A stretch of DNA of 64,000 nucleotides from Leptotrichia wadei (GTDB lineage Bacteria; Fusobacteriota; Fusobacteriia; Fusobacteriales; Leptotrichiaceae), in contig NZ_AP019829.2 in NCBI RefSeq assembly GCF_007990545.2, positions 1,736,001-1,800,000 of the forward strand. Direction: 5' to 3'. The notes below the pieces were generated by a model, which was not told the DNA's origin, made no database searches, and saw only the letters and a list, made by a program, of their open reading frames with translations. The translations under genes were made by a program, and so were the position numbers. The stretch's first letter is position 1. Every line of letters starts with the position of its first letter. Below are positions 37,342-46,470 of this stretch, one piece after another.

Positions 37342-38548
37342 TATTTAGAGCTCCTTTCCAGAACAACTGTTCTCTTTTTATCTTAAACACCTGTATAAAC
37401 AATCTTAAAAATATTTTTGATACAAATACCCCTGTAATTACCGTAGCAACCACACCAAGTGACAATGTTACAGCAAATCCCTTTATTGGCCCTGTTCCAA
37501 AGAAAAATAACACAGCCGCCACAAGCAACGTTGTTATATTTCCATCAATTATCGCAGGAAAAGCATTTTCATAACCCTTTTCCACTGCATCGTGCAGCGA
37601 TTCTCCAAACCGTAGCTCATCTTTTATTCTTTCATAAGTAATTACATTCGAGTCAACTGCCATTCCCAATGTCAAGATAAATCCTGCAATTCCAGGAAGT
37701 GTCAAGGCCGCTCCAACTCCACTAAGCAATCCTAAAACTAGAACTCCATTTATAAGAAGCGCAATATCTGCCACAATTCCAGGTATTTTATAAATAGCAA
37801 TCATAAATACTGAAATTACACATAAAGCAATTAATCCTGCTACTCCAGTCTGTTTTATCGAATCTACTCCAAGTGTCGCACCAACCGTTCTATTTTCAAC
37901 AATTTTGATTTCCACAGGCAATGCTCCTGATTTTAATAGATTTGCAAGGTTATTTGCTTCTTCCATTGAAAATCTTCCAGTTATGACTCCACTTCCTCCA
38001 CTAATTTCACTGTTAATCGTAGGAGCCGACTGTTCTTTATTATCCAGCATTATTGCCAGTTGCTTTCCAATATTTTCTCTTGTAATCTTAGCAAAGGTAT
38101 TTGCCCCTTGCGAACTCAATTCAAAACTAACTGATGGCATTCCCATTTGATCTCTTGTTACCCCTGCAGATTTCAAGGCAGATCCTTCCAAAAGCACAGG
38201 CCCATAAGAACCATCCCTATTTTTTATTCTAAACTCAAGTTTTGCAGTCGTACCAATTAATTCAACAGCCTTTTGAGGATCTTTTATTCCCGCAAGCTCC
38301 ACTATCAATTTATCATTTCCACTAAGCTGAATAACAGGTTCAGCCACTCCAATACTGTTTACCCTTCTTTCAATAATACTTTTAACTTTGCTCATTGTAT
38401 CAGGCTCAATTTTCCCCTGTGCCTGCAATACAACCGATGTCCCACCTCGTAAATCAAGCCCCAATTTTATTTTATTCAATGATAAAATAACAATTGGAAC
38501 AATAATAACTACAAGTAACCAAATATAATGTGATTTTTTATTTTGCAT
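37331..38548 (-). CDS. secD: Protein translocase subunit SecD
   Basis: 405 residues, shorter than the ~615-residue enterobacterial form, which matches the compact SecD of many Gram-positive and fusobacterial species: a reduced periplasmic P1 region. Signature elements are GLDLRGGTSVVLQA, RRVNSIGVAEPVIQ, the VELAGIKDP block, and the membrane motif GMAVDSNVITYERIKDELRFG with the conserved Asp and Arg of the RND-like translocon motor. Co-transcribed with, and overlapping, secF. Confidence 0.96.
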   Translation of the reverse strand: MQNKKSHYIWLLVVIIVPIVILSLNKIKLGLDLRGGTSVVLQAQGKIEPDTMSKVKSIIERRVNSIGVAEPVIQLSGNDKLIVELAGIKDPQKAVELIGTTAKLEFRIKNRDGSYGPVLLEGSALKSAGVTRDQMGMPSVSFELSSQGANTFAKITRENIGKQLAIMLDNKEQSAPTINSEISGGSGVITGRFSMEEANNLANLLKSGALPVEIKIVENRTVGATLGVDSIKQTGVAGLIALCVISVFMIAIYKIPGIVADIALLINGVLVLGLLSGVGAALTLPGIAGFILTLGMAVDSNVITYERIKDELRFGESLHDAVEKGYENAFPAIIDGNITTLLVAAVLFFFGTGPIKGFAVTLSLGVVATVITGVFVSKIFLRLFIQVFKIKREQLFWKGALNNED

Positions 38549-38718
38549 TTTTTCATCCTTTCTTTTTTTATTTTTTTCTAAAATTTTCTAAAATATACTA
38601 TTATTAATAAATCATTTCTCTCTTAATTTCTATGATTTTTTTTTACAAGCTGTCTTAATTTCTTGATAAATAAAATCTATAACAACTCTATTATTTAAGA
38701 AATAGTGCTAAATAATTT

Positions 38719-39135
38719 TTAAGCTAATGTATCCAAATATTTTTGTAAAATTATCGAAGCTGCCACCATATCCACAACTTTCCTTCTCTCTTTCCCGTTC
38801 TTTTTAGAATAGTTTTTCAAATAATGTTCCGCTTCTGTCGTCGTATATCTCTCATCCACAAAAATAATCTGAATTCCTATTATTTCTTTTTTTAACTCTT
38901 CCACGAATTCTTCTACTTTTTCAACTTGACGTTTTTTTGAACCATCAAGACTTTTTGGCATTCCAACGACAATTTTTTTCGTACCTTCATCATCTAAAAT
39001 CTCTTTTATTCTTGCAATTGGATCTATTTTCGTCCTGTCAATCACTTCAAGAGCAGTCGCAAGAATTCCCAAAGGATCGCATTTTGCAACTCCAATTCTC
39101 ACATCTCCGACATCAAGTCCAATAAATTTTCTCAT
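38719..39135 (-). CDS. ruvX: Pre-16S rRNA nuclease / RuvX (YqgF) RNase H-fold protein
   Basis: 138 residues, RNase H-like fold. The metal-binding start LDVGDVRIGVAKCDPLG carries the first acidic residue, VVGMPKSLDGS is the second conserved block, and the FVDERYTTTEAE motif carries the second acid. A terminal VDMVAASIILQKYL helix supplies the last Asp. In bacteria this protein processes the 5' end of 16S rRNA; the older annotation is Holliday junction resolvase. The downstream gene of alaS, as is common in several phyla. Confidence 0.93.
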   Translation of the reverse strand: MRKFIGLDVGDVRIGVAKCDPLGILATALEVIDRTKIDPIARIKEILDDEGTKKIVVGMPKSLDGSKKRQVEKVEEFVEELKKEIIGIQIIFVDERYTTTEAEHYLKNYSKKNGKERRKVVDMVAASIILQKYLDTLA

Positions 39136-39186
39136 CTTTTTCTCATTTCTAAATTTTATTATTCAAATTATAAATTAATTTTTTGA

Positions 39187-39206
39187 CAAGGGGATAAACC
39201 CCTTGC
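39187..39206. repeat. GCAAGG-type hairpin between alaS and ruvX
   Basis: CAAGGGG (39187-39193) pairs with CCCCTTG (39199-39205), 5-nt loop. Unlike the copy at 16746, it is not followed by a T tract on the minus strand, so its role as a terminator is doubtful. Confidence 0.6.
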
Positions 39207-39233
39207 TAATTGGCATTTATTCAATTATATAAA

Positions 39234-41849
39234 TTATAATTTTCCATTTACAAACTCAAATACTTTATCAACAGCTTCTTTTACAGCATTTCCATCTTTT
39301 CCACCAGCTTGTGCGAAATCAGGTCTTCCTCCACCGTTTCCACCAGCAACTTGAGCCGCAACTTTTACGATTTCTCCAGCTTTTACTTTTGAAATCAGGT
39401 CTTTTGTAACTCCGACTACGAAAATCGCTTTTCCATCATTATTTGTTCCCAAAATAATAATTCCAGATTGAAGTTTTTCTTTTCCTCTATCTACGATTTC
39501 TTTTAATTCATTTACATCTTTATTTTCAAATGCAGCTTTTAATACTTTTACTCCATTTATTTCATCTACATTTTCAAGTAATTCATTGATTTCATATTTT
39601 ACTAATTTAGTTTGTAATTGCTCATATTCTTTTACGATATTTTTAGCTTCTGCAATATATTTTTCTACAACATCAACTACATTTTTTCCATCAGTTTTCA
39701 ACATTCCAGCAACTTTACTTAATTTTTCTTCAAGTTTATTAACATATTTCAAACTCGCATGTCCTGTTGTCGCTGTGATTCTACGAGTCCCTGAAGCTAT
39801 TCCACTTTCAGATTCGATATTGAATAATCCGATTTCTCCAGTAGATTTAACATGTGCACCTCCACAAAGCTCGATTGAATACCCGTCAATTTCAACAACA
39901 CGAACTACATCTCCATATTTATCAGAGAAAAGTGCCATCGCTCCTCTTTTTTTCGCATCTTCAATATTTTCAAAATCAATTTTAACTTTCAGGTTAGATA
40001 AAATAATGTCATTTACAGCTTTTTCGATTTTTTCAATCATTTCTGGCTCAATCGCTTCATAATGTGAAAAGTCAAATCTCAATTTTTCATCATCCACAAG
40101 CGAACCAGATTGCTCAACATGAGTTCCTAAATTTTCTCTTAAAACTTTATGTAAAATATGTGTTGCAGTATGGTTTCTTTGGATATCTTTTCTGCGATCC
40201 GCATCAATTTCCATTTTTACTTCTGCGCCAACTGCTGGAGCAATTCCTTTTACAATCTCTACTTGATGAATAAACACATCATGCTTTTTCACAACATTTA
40301 CAACTTTTCCTTCAAATTCTCCAGAAGTGATAATTCCAGTATCCGCAACTTGTCCTCCTGATTCCGCATAAAATGGCGTTCTATCAAAAATCACTTCATA
40401 CCCTGAAATTCCTTCACTTTTAGCAATATGCAAAATTTTTCCTTCATCTTCAAATTTTTCATATCCTGTAAATTCAGTTTTTCCGTGTTCTTCAAAGAAT
40501 TTATCAATAAAGTCATCTTTTATCATATCTGAAACTGTAACTCTACTATTTTTTGATCTTTTTACTTGTTCTTCTAATCTTTGGTTAAATTCTTCTTCAG
40601 AAACTTCATATCCTTGATTTTCTAAAATTAATTCTGTCAACTCAAATGGAAGCCCAAATGTGTCGTATAATTTAAACGAAGCATCTGCAGAAAGTTTTTT
40701 AGTTCCCTCTTTATCCATTTTTTCAATTTCTTCAGTTAGCATTTCGATTCCATTTTTCAATGTCAACGCAAATCTTTCTTGCTCAAGTCTTAAAACTTTT
40801 TCAATATATTCTTGTTTTTCAACTAATTCTGGATAAGCCTCTTTCATATTTTCCACAACATAAGGTACTAACTTATACAAGAACAAATCATCTTTCGTAA
40901 TTTCTAATTTTTGTTTCGCAACGATTCCCGCACCAAATGCTCTTCTTATAATTTTTCTTAAAATATATCCACGACCTTCATTTGATGGCAAAACTCCATC
41001 TGCTATCAAAAATACTGATGCTCTAATATGATCCGCAATAACTTTTACCGTAATTTCAAATTCTTCTTTCTTAATATCTAAAACTTTTTCAATACCTTTT
41101 ATTATTGGCATAAATATATCAGTTTCAAAGTTATTATCTTTTTTTTGCACAACTGAAGCAATTCTTTCAAGTCCTGCTCCAGTATCAATATTTTTTTCTG
41201 GAAGTGGCACAAGCGAACCGTCTTCAAGTCTATTCCATTCAGTAAACACAAGGTTCCAAATTTCTAAGAATCTATCCCCTTCATCTCCTGGCTTACAGTT
41301 AATTTCTTCATTATTTTTCCCCATATTTTGTGTATCATAGTAAATTTCACTACAAGGTCCACACGAACCTACAGGCCCAGCTGCCCACCAGTTATCTTCT
41401 TCTCCAAGTCTAACAATTCTATCTTCAGGCACTCCGATTTCTTTATTCCAAATTTCATAAGCCTCATCATCTGTTTTATAAACAGAAACATAAAGTCTTT
41501 CTGGATCTAATTTCAAAACTTTTGTTATATATTCCCAAGACCATTCAATCGCTTCCTTTTTAAAGTAATCTCCAAATGAAAAATTCCCTAGCATTTCAAA
41601 AAATGTATGATGTCTAGGCGTTCTTCCTACATTTTCCAAATCGTTAGTTCTTATACATTTTTGATAAGTCGTAATTCTTGGAAACGGAGCTTCTTTCTCT
41701 CCCAAGAAAAATGGCTTAAACGGCACCATCCCAGCCACCGTCAACAACAAACTTTTATCATCTGGTATTAACGAAGCACTTTCAAAATGTTTATGCTCCT
41801 TTGATTTAAAAAAATCTACAAAACTTTTTCTTATTTCATTTCCTGTCAT
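39234..41849 (-). CDS. alaS: Alanyl-tRNA synthetase
   Basis: 871 residues, full bacterial length. The class II catalytic core starts with MTGNEIRKSFVDFFKSKEH and includes RTNDLENVGRTPRHHTFFEMLGNFSFGDYFK. The editing domain zinc ligands are His560, His564 (HTATHILH), Cys662 and His666 (CGGAH). The C-terminal C-Ala domain has GGNGGGRPDFAQAGGK. Transcribed with ruvX. A TATAAT about 22 bp upstream of the ATG is a likely -10 element, with no good -35. Confidence 0.98.
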   Translation of the reverse strand: MTGNEIRKSFVDFFKSKEHKHFESASLIPDDKSLLLTVAGMVPFKPFFLGEKEAPFPRITTYQKCIRTNDLENVGRTPRHHTFFEMLGNFSFGDYFKKEAIEWSWEYITKVLKLDPERLYVSVYKTDDEAYEIWNKEIGVPEDRIVRLGEEDNWWAAGPVGSCGPCSEIYYDTQNMGKNNEEINCKPGDEGDRFLEIWNLVFTEWNRLEDGSLVPLPEKNIDTGAGLERIASVVQKKDNNFETDIFMPIIKGIEKVLDIKKEEFEITVKVIADHIRASVFLIADGVLPSNEGRGYILRKIIRRAFGAGIVAKQKLEITKDDLFLYKLVPYVVENMKEAYPELVEKQEYIEKVLRLEQERFALTLKNGIEMLTEEIEKMDKEGTKKLSADASFKLYDTFGLPFELTELILENQGYEVSEEEFNQRLEEQVKRSKNSRVTVSDMIKDDFIDKFFEEHGKTEFTGYEKFEDEGKILHIAKSEGISGYEVIFDRTPFYAESGGQVADTGIITSGEFEGKVVNVVKKHDVFIHQVEIVKGIAPAVGAEVKMEIDADRRKDIQRNHTATHILHKVLRENLGTHVEQSGSLVDDEKLRFDFSHYEAIEPEMIEKIEKAVNDIILSNLKVKIDFENIEDAKKRGAMALFSDKYGDVVRVVEIDGYSIELCGGAHVKSTGEIGLFNIESESGIASGTRRITATTGHASLKYVNKLEEKLSKVAGMLKTDGKNVVDVVEKYIAEAKNIVKEYEQLQTKLVKYEINELLENVDEINGVKVLKAAFENKDVNELKEIVDRGKEKLQSGIIILGTNNDGKAIFVVGVTKDLISKVKAGEIVKVAAQVAGGNGGGRPDFAQAGGKDGNAVKEAVDKVFEFVNGKL

Positions 41850-41935
41850 TTTTTCTATCCTCTCTTTAATTATATCTTTTTTATTTATAAATTTTACTTA
41901 TCTTATTTTTAAAAATAAATTTAAAATTTTAATTA

Positions 41936-42559
41936 TTACTCTAAATCAAAATTATAAAAAACTTCTTTAAATTTTTCTAAAATCATATAAAAATTTGTAC
42001 AATTAAAACTATTATTTATTTTTTCTTCCAATCTCTGATATTTTTCATGTATCTTTTTGGATTGCCTAATCGCTCTTTCTTTATCATCAAGAGTAAATTT
42101 TATTCCTTCACTTTTCTTATATTTCTTATTTAGTTTCCTTGTAAGAATATTTTCATAATTTTTTTGACTGCATTCTCCTATCTTTATATTTTCATAATGA
42201 TATAGCAACCAAACTTCAAAAGAACAATTGGAAAAAATCAATTTATAATTATTTTTCACACATTCCTTGTTAATTTTATCCAAATCATTTTTATCTTTGT
42301 CTAAAACACACCAAATTTCAATATTTTCATCAATTATATTTCTTTTTTCTTTATTTATTTCCTTTTCGATATTTTTCCAGCTTCCATCTCCACAGGAAAT
42401 AAATCTAAATCCAATATCTACTGCCTTATCTTGAAATTGTCCGTAATACTCCTTTATATACTTATCTTCACTACAATTTTTAGAGCCTTCCATAAAAAAA
42501 TAAATATACTTTTTCTTTAATTTTCGATTTTTGTTATTCATTCCTTTTTTTCTAGCCAT
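41936..42559 (-). CDS. RloB-like protein (AbiLii-type), putative TOPRIM effector of antiphage pair
   Basis: 207 residues with the RloB pattern: a basic N-terminus, then FMEGSKNCSE (residues 22-31, replacing the commoner EGEKTEP), VLDKDK (85-90, acidic TOPRIM-like pair) and SNCSFEVWLLYH (110-121). RloB proteins pair with RloA-type ATPases in restriction-linked loci and in the lactococcal AbiL abortive-infection system. Its start overlaps the ATPase 3' end by 22 bp, so the two are coupled. An alternative start at codon 7 is possible. Effector action is inferred from the family. Confidence 0.85.
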   Translation of the reverse strand: MARKKGMNNKNRKLKKKYIYFFMEGSKNCSEDKYIKEYYGQFQDKAVDIGFRFISCGDGSWKNIEKEINKEKRNIIDENIEIWCVLDKDKNDLDKINKECVKNNYKLIFSNCSFEVWLLYHYENIKIGECSQKNYENILTRKLNKKYKKSEGIKFTLDDKERAIRQSKKIHEKYQRLEEKINNSFNCTNFYMILEKFKEVFYNFDLE

Positions 42560-43815
42560 AAATCAACCCCAAAATCTTCTAATTTAGGTATTCCACCAAA
42601 ATTTCCATTCAAATAATCTCTTAACAAGTATTTATTTTTTTCGTATCCTTCTATATCTGATAATGAATAAAGTTCAGTTCCTGTTGACACATTATTATTT
42701 TCCAAAAACCATATTTGATCTTCTCTAAATAAATTAAAATCTAATAATAATAAATTGTGAGTAGTAAATATTAATTGAGCGTTTTTTCTATTATATTCTA
42801 CAGAATTAAACATTTTTATGATTTCCTTTATCAAGCTATAATGCAAAGTAATGTCTAACTCATCTATTATCATTACTCCCCCATTATTTAATAAATTATA
42901 GATTGGAAAAAACATTGATAGTATCTTTTGTGTTCCTGCAGATTGCTCATAGTAGTCTAATTTATATTTTTGTTTTTGGTTATCTTCATAAACAAAATGT
43001 ATTCTATAAATATAAGCTATTTGAGATAACAATTTCTCCTGTTCTTTTTCACTCAATATCTGAAATTCTTTACTTTCTCGTATATTTTTTAAGAAAAATT
43101 CATTTTTTTCTCTATACACCTCAATATCATTCACAATAATTCCTATTTTTTTTAAAAATTCTATGACTAACTTTTTGTTATTTTTATTTTCATATATATA
43201 TTTTCCCAAATCATCACTATAATTATTAATTTTTATTTTATCTATATAAAATATATATTTTTCTATTTCTTCAGGAACTCTCCATTCGATAATTCTTGAT
43301 ATTACACTGTCACTATCTGTCAGAGTCTCATTTATAAAGCCTATAGTTATTTCATATTCTGAAAATATTTCTTTGTCATATTTTACAATTTTATTGTTTT
43401 CTCTTTCAAAAACAAGTTTTCTTTCTAAAGCAGTTATATATAACTTTTCTTTTATAATTTTTTTTGTATTAAAATTTATTTCTAATATATATTCATAAAT
43501 TTTATTATCTACTACATTCCTTACTTTTATCGTTGAATTTTTATCTTCTTCCCCAAATCTAAAGCCTTCTTTATTATATTTTTCTATCCCTTTATTAAAC
43601 AAATAATACCTAAATATACTTAAAACTGAAGTAAAATTTGATTTCCCACTGGCATTTCCTCCAAACAGCACAGCAGTTTTCAATAATTCAAATTTTTCTT
43701 TCCCTACTTCAACTTCAAAAGAATTTCTATCTTCAATTTTATTTTCAGCTTCCATTGAAAAAATTGTTTGATTTTTAAAAGATTTTAAATTTTTTATCTC
43801 TATATCTAATAACAC
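42538..43815 (-). CDS. RloA/AbiLi-like AAA ATPase of putative antiphage pair
   Basis: 425 residues from the GTG at 43815, chosen because AAGGAGGG sits five bases upstream; an in-frame GTG 11 codons further up would overlap the preceding gene and has no ribosome site. ABC/SMC-like overlooked-ATPase features: Walker A GGNASGKS (52-59), ABC-type signature SAGTQ (292-296), Walker B VMIIDE (314-319) and switch His353 in FTTHN. Middle residues ~100-270 are a divergent insertion. Together with the RloB-like gene it forms a two-gene candidate defence unit. It follows the S51 peptidase gene by 30 bp and may be read through from lptB. Confidence 0.86.
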   Translation of the reverse strand: MLLDIEIKNLKSFKNQTIFSMEAENKIEDRNSFEVEVGKEKFELLKTAVLFGGNASGKSNFTSVLSIFRYYLFNKGIEKYNKEGFRFGEEDKNSTIKVRNVVDNKIYEYILEINFNTKKIIKEKLYITALERKLVFERENNKIVKYDKEIFSEYEITIGFINETLTDSDSVISRIIEWRVPEEIEKYIFYIDKIKINNYSDDLGKYIYENKNNKKLVIEFLKKIGIIVNDIEVYREKNEFFLKNIRESKEFQILSEKEQEKLLSQIAYIYRIHFVYEDNQKQKYKLDYYEQSAGTQKILSMFFPIYNLLNNGGVMIIDELDITLHYSLIKEIIKMFNSVEYNRKNAQLIFTTHNLLLLDFNLFREDQIWFLENNNVSTGTELYSLSDIEGYEKNKYLLRDYLNGNFGGIPKLEDFGVDLWLEKKE

Positions 43816-43820
43816 TCTTA

Positions 43821-43828
43821 CCCTCCTT
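43821..43828 (-). promoter_or_regulatory. Ribosome site that decides the RloA-like start
   Basis: Minus-strand AAGGAGGG, 5 nt before GTG 43815. It lies inside the longer reading frame that begins at 43848. Confidence 0.8.
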
Positions 43829-43844
43829 ATACCACAAGGAATCC

Positions 43845-44477
43845 TCACCTATTTTTATTTTTTTCTTTTATTATCCTAAAATCATCATTTTCAATCAATA
43901 TAACTTCCTTATTATTTATTAATTTCAAATCCAATTTATCCTTATACAATTCAACTATTTTTTCAGAACTTTCTGCAAACGGTTCTTCCCCAAAATGAGG
44001 AACTATATAAAAATCTATTAGATTCATTCCCGTGTAATCACTCAGTTCCTTTGCCAACGTCTTATCATCTGCAAGAGAAGCATATTCGATATTAGGACCT
44101 GTTATTACAGACCCTGCCGATTCTCCAATATAAAGCAATCCTTTTTCTATTCTTTCCTTCAAATAAGAAATTAAATTTTTTCTTTTCAATTCTTGTAATA
44201 AATAAAATGTATTTCCACCAGAAATAAAGATTATCTCTGCCTTCGATAATTTCTCCTTTACAGTTTTTTCTGAAAAAATAGAAATATCTAAATTATCTAC
44301 TTCATATCCAATATCCTCAAAAGCTTTCTCTGTAAGATACATATAATTCTTATATTCTTCCACATTAGCTGCTGTCGGAATAAATAATATTTTTTTACTT
44401 TTAGTATTTTTATCCAAAAATTCTTTTACAAATCCTATACTTTCGTATAAAGATGACGTCAAAATCATATTTTTCAA
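43845..44477 (-). CDS. S51-family peptidase E-like protein (class I glutamine amidotransferase-like fold)
   Basis: 210 residues, starting at TTG 44477 (MKNMILTSS after initiation), 9 nt after AGGAGG; the longer frame upstream is lptB sequence in another phase and should not be kept. The fold is that of aspartyl dipeptidase/cyanophycinase: FIPTAANVEEY (about 39-49), FISGGNTFYLLQ, and the nucleophile elbow GESAGS with its Ser, followed by FYIVPHFGEE with a candidate catalytic His. Peptidase E cleaves Asp-X dipeptides; exact activity here is not established. Fourteen bp downstream of lptB. Confidence 0.85.
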   Translation of the reverse strand: MKNMILTSSLYESIGFVKEFLDKNTKSKKILFIPTAANVEEYKNYMYLTEKAFEDIGYEVDNLDISIFSEKTVKEKLSKAEIIFISGGNTFYLLQELKRKNLISYLKERIEKGLLYIGESAGSVITGPNIEYASLADDKTLAKELSDYTGMNLIDFYIVPHFGEEPFAESSEKIVELYKDKLDLKLINNKEVILIENDDFRIIKEKNKNR

Positions 44478-44486
44478 AAAAATCAA

Positions 44487-44492
44487 CCTCCT
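44487..44492 (-). promoter_or_regulatory. Ribosome site for the S51 peptidase overlapping the lptB stop
   Basis: AGGAGG on the minus strand covers two bases of the lptB TAG stop and places the TTG at 44477 at 9-nt spacing; the next ATG (44468) is 18 nt away. Confidence 0.7.
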
Positions 44493-45225
44493 AATCCAAC
44501 TTGAAGTTATCTCCAAGGTAAACTCTTCTGGCAGTTTCATCATTCGCAATTTGCTCACCAGTTCCAGAAATCAAGATTGTCCCTTCAGCCATTATATATG
44601 CTCTTTCAGTAATTCTCAATGTTTCACGTACATTATGGTCTGTAATTAATATTCCAAGCCCACGTTCCTTTAATTGCATTATTATATTCTGAATATCTTC
44701 TACTGCAATCGGATCAACTCCTGCAAAAGGTTCATCAAGTAGTATAAAATCAGGATTTGTAGAAATCGTTCGAGCAATCTCCACCCGTCTACGTTCCCCT
44801 CCTGAAAGTGCATATCCCAAACTTTTTGCAACGTGCGATAATTTAAATTCTTCAATCAGACTTTGCATTGTAGCAATACGTTCCTTCTTTCTCACTCCAC
44901 GCATTTCCAAAACTGAAACGATATTTTCCTCCACAGTCAAGTTTCTAAAAACAGATGCCTCCTGCGGCAAATATCCTAGTCCAAGCCTAGCTCTTTTAAA
45001 CATCGGTAAGTTTGTAATTTCCTGACCATTATACATAACTCTTCCGTGATTTGGTCTTACAATCCCTGTAATCATATAAAACGTAGTCGTCTTTCCTGCC
45101 CCATTCGGTCCAAGAAGTCCCACAACCTCGCCCTTTTCCATCGCAAGACTTACATTTTTTACGACTTCCCTATTTTTATATATCTTTTTCAAGCTATCGG
45201 CTTCTATACTAATTTTTCTAGCCAT
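44491..45225 (-). CDS. lptB: LPS export ABC transporter ATPase LptB
   Basis: 244 residues. Cytoplasmic ATPase that powers LPS extraction through the LptF/G permeases. Walker [11 protein letters not shown]-loop [18 protein letters not shown] (the typical LptB wording), signature [15 protein letters not shown], Walker [18 protein letters not shown]-loop ITDHNV. The match is to LptB rather than a generic ABC ATPase. It is ~10 kb upstream of the two permeases in the same orientation. No lptA or lptC was found next to it; the upstream side is now occupied by a tnpB relic. Confidence 0.95.
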   Translation of the reverse strand: MARKISIEADSLKKIYKNREVVKNVSLAMEKGEVVGLLGPNGAGKTTTFYMITGIVRPNHGRVMYNGQEITNLPMFKRARLGLGYLPQEASVFRNLTVEENIVSVLEMRGVRKKERIATMQSLIEEFKLSHVAKSLGYALSGGERRRVEIARTISTNPDFILLDEPFAGVDPIAVEDIQNIIMQLKERGLGILITDHNVRETLRITERAYIMAEGTILISGTGEQIANDETARRVYLGDNFKLD

Positions 45226-45653
45226 ATTCTCTCCTATTTATTTTCTTTTTTCTATTCATTTGTAAAAAATTCTAATTTTTTTATTTCTTTCCCTTTTTTT
45301 ACAAGATTCAAAATCTCTCTTCGTTATAAACATTACTATTATTCAATTTTACAGCCTTCATTTTTACATTTTTTTCAATTTTTTTCTCTCTTTTTCAATG
45401 CCATTTAATGCCATTTATTTATTTTAACTTCTTTTAACTTCAATAAATCTGTTCGGTAATTTAATTTTTTATTTCACAAGGAATCAAAATTTCCTGCTTT
45501 AGAACATTTGTTTTATTAAATTCTAAATACATATAGTTTCCGAGCAAGCCTAATAATTTTAAATTCTTAAAATTATTATTACTTCGATATATTATAAATC
45601 ATTTTTGCTTTTTTTTCTACTTTTTTTTAAAATTGACCACGTAAAAATTTAAC
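45226..45653. other. AT-rich gene-free region upstream of lptB
   Basis: Contains long pyrimidine tracts, a tandem AATGCCATTT duplication (45398-45417) and a degenerate GCAAGG-type palindrome (about 45477-45497, AGGAA/TTCCT). No open frame longer than about 20 codons begins with a ribosome site toward lptB, so the lptA/lptC genes that often precede lptB are absent. Confidence 0.5.
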
Positions 45654-45955
45654 AAAAGATAGCAAGAAGTCACCAACTTTCTATAAGTGAGAGATGAATT
45701 TCTTTTTTTGTAAAAAAATTGAGAAAAGAGATACATATATGATATAATTCATTTAGATTGAAAGAGATTTTTGAAAGAAGTAGACAGTTTCGCACTTTCA
45801 AATGCTCAATTAAATGTTAAACAATCGTTTACGATTTTCATAAGAGAGCGAAGTTTCAAGATCCAAATCTAAAAAGAATAGTGTTAAAAGTTACATAACA
45901 AATTGTGTGAATAATTTGATACGAATTGAAGAAAACAAATATTGGAGAAAAAATT
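45654..45955 (+). pseudogene. 5'-end relic of an IS200/IS605-type tnpB element
   Basis: After TTTAAC (45648-45653) the sequence AAAAGATAGCAAGAAGTC and the next ~90 bp match the left end of the intact element at 26722-26630 (reverse strand). It then jumps to codons 63-122 of tnpB (45775-45955: FLKEVDS.ALSNAQL.VK..F, later NCVNNLIRIEENKYW) with stop codons and a frameshift. About 280 bp between left end and codon 63, and everything after codon 122, are missing. The orientation is opposite to the intact copy. It is plainly non-functional. Confidence 0.9.
45719..45748 (+). promoter_or_regulatory. Relic promoter, possibly adopted by the downstream gene
   Basis: TTGAGA (45719-45724), 18 bp, perfect TATAAT (45743-45748). 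It is in the tnpB promoter position of the relic and points at the gene beginning at 46000. Confidence 0.5.
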
Positions 45956-45999
45956 TAAAAAATTACAGAAATCATTATAAAAAGAAAGGAAATAAAAAA

Positions 46000-46377
46000 A
46001 TGATTTTTTTAGATAAAGCTATTTTGTACTTAACACAAAATATTGAAAAACCACGTGAAGTAATCGAAGAAGAACTGGAATTTGTAATAAAGCAATGCAT
46101 TTTAAATTATTTAGTAAATGAAAAGAAAATCAATATTAATGAACTTTCTGATTTAAACATAACACTTGTTATAGATTTTGAAGATGATGATGTCAACAAT
46201 AAGAAAAAAATGGTTGTAGAAGAATATATGTTTGAAGTAAACCATAAAAATACTCCTTTAGTACGAACTTTTAGACTTGGAACCGATAACGAACATTATA
46301 TCAGAACCGACTTAAAAGAACTAGAAAATGAAATTGATATGTTTGAAAATGGTATTGGTATTTCTAAAAAAGATTAA
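46000..46377 (+). CDS. Small acidic protein of unknown function
   Basis: 125 residues beginning MIFLDKAILYLTQNIEKPRE; ATG at 46000 with AGGA nine bases upstream. A frame open 31 codons further upstream (from 45907) encodes MNNLIRIEENKYW, which is tnpB relic sequence, so the longer start should be rejected. The protein is rich in Asp/Glu, has no membrane segment or signal, and no family was recognised. It is a lone rightward gene between two leftward transcription units, and could be transcribed from the relic promoter at 45719-45748. Confidence 0.75.
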   Translation: MIFLDKAILYLTQNIEKPREVIEEELEFVIKQCILNYLVNEKKININELSDLNITLVIDFEDDDVNNKKKMVVEEYMFEVNHKNTPLVRTFRLGTDNEHYIRTDLKELENEIDMFENGIGISKKD

Positions 46378-46470
46378 TTTGATTAAAAATACATTGAATA
46401 AAAAAGTTTTTAGAATAAATTTTAAAATAATATCATTATTATAATAAATTATAAATTGATAAAAATTATT

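Noticed and set aside
39586-40062. 158-codon frame opposite alaS
   Set aside because: Antisense shadow of alaS; Ser/Phe-rich and without ribosome site.
43816-43848. Longer RloA-like start (GTG 43848)
   Set aside because: No ribosome site, and AAGGAGGG lies inside the extension just ahead of GTG 43815.
44478-44558. 27-codon upstream extension of the S51 peptidase
   Set aside because: It overlaps lptB in another frame; family alignment and the AGGAGG site support the TTG at 44477.
45226-45653. Possible lptA/lptC remnant upstream of lptB
   Set aside because: No frame beyond about 20 codons and no recognisable motif toward lptB.
45907-45999. 31-codon N-terminal extension of the small acidic gene
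   Set aside because: It is tnpB relic sequence (NNLIRIEENKYW) in frame by chance, and a better ribosome site precedes the ATG at 46000.
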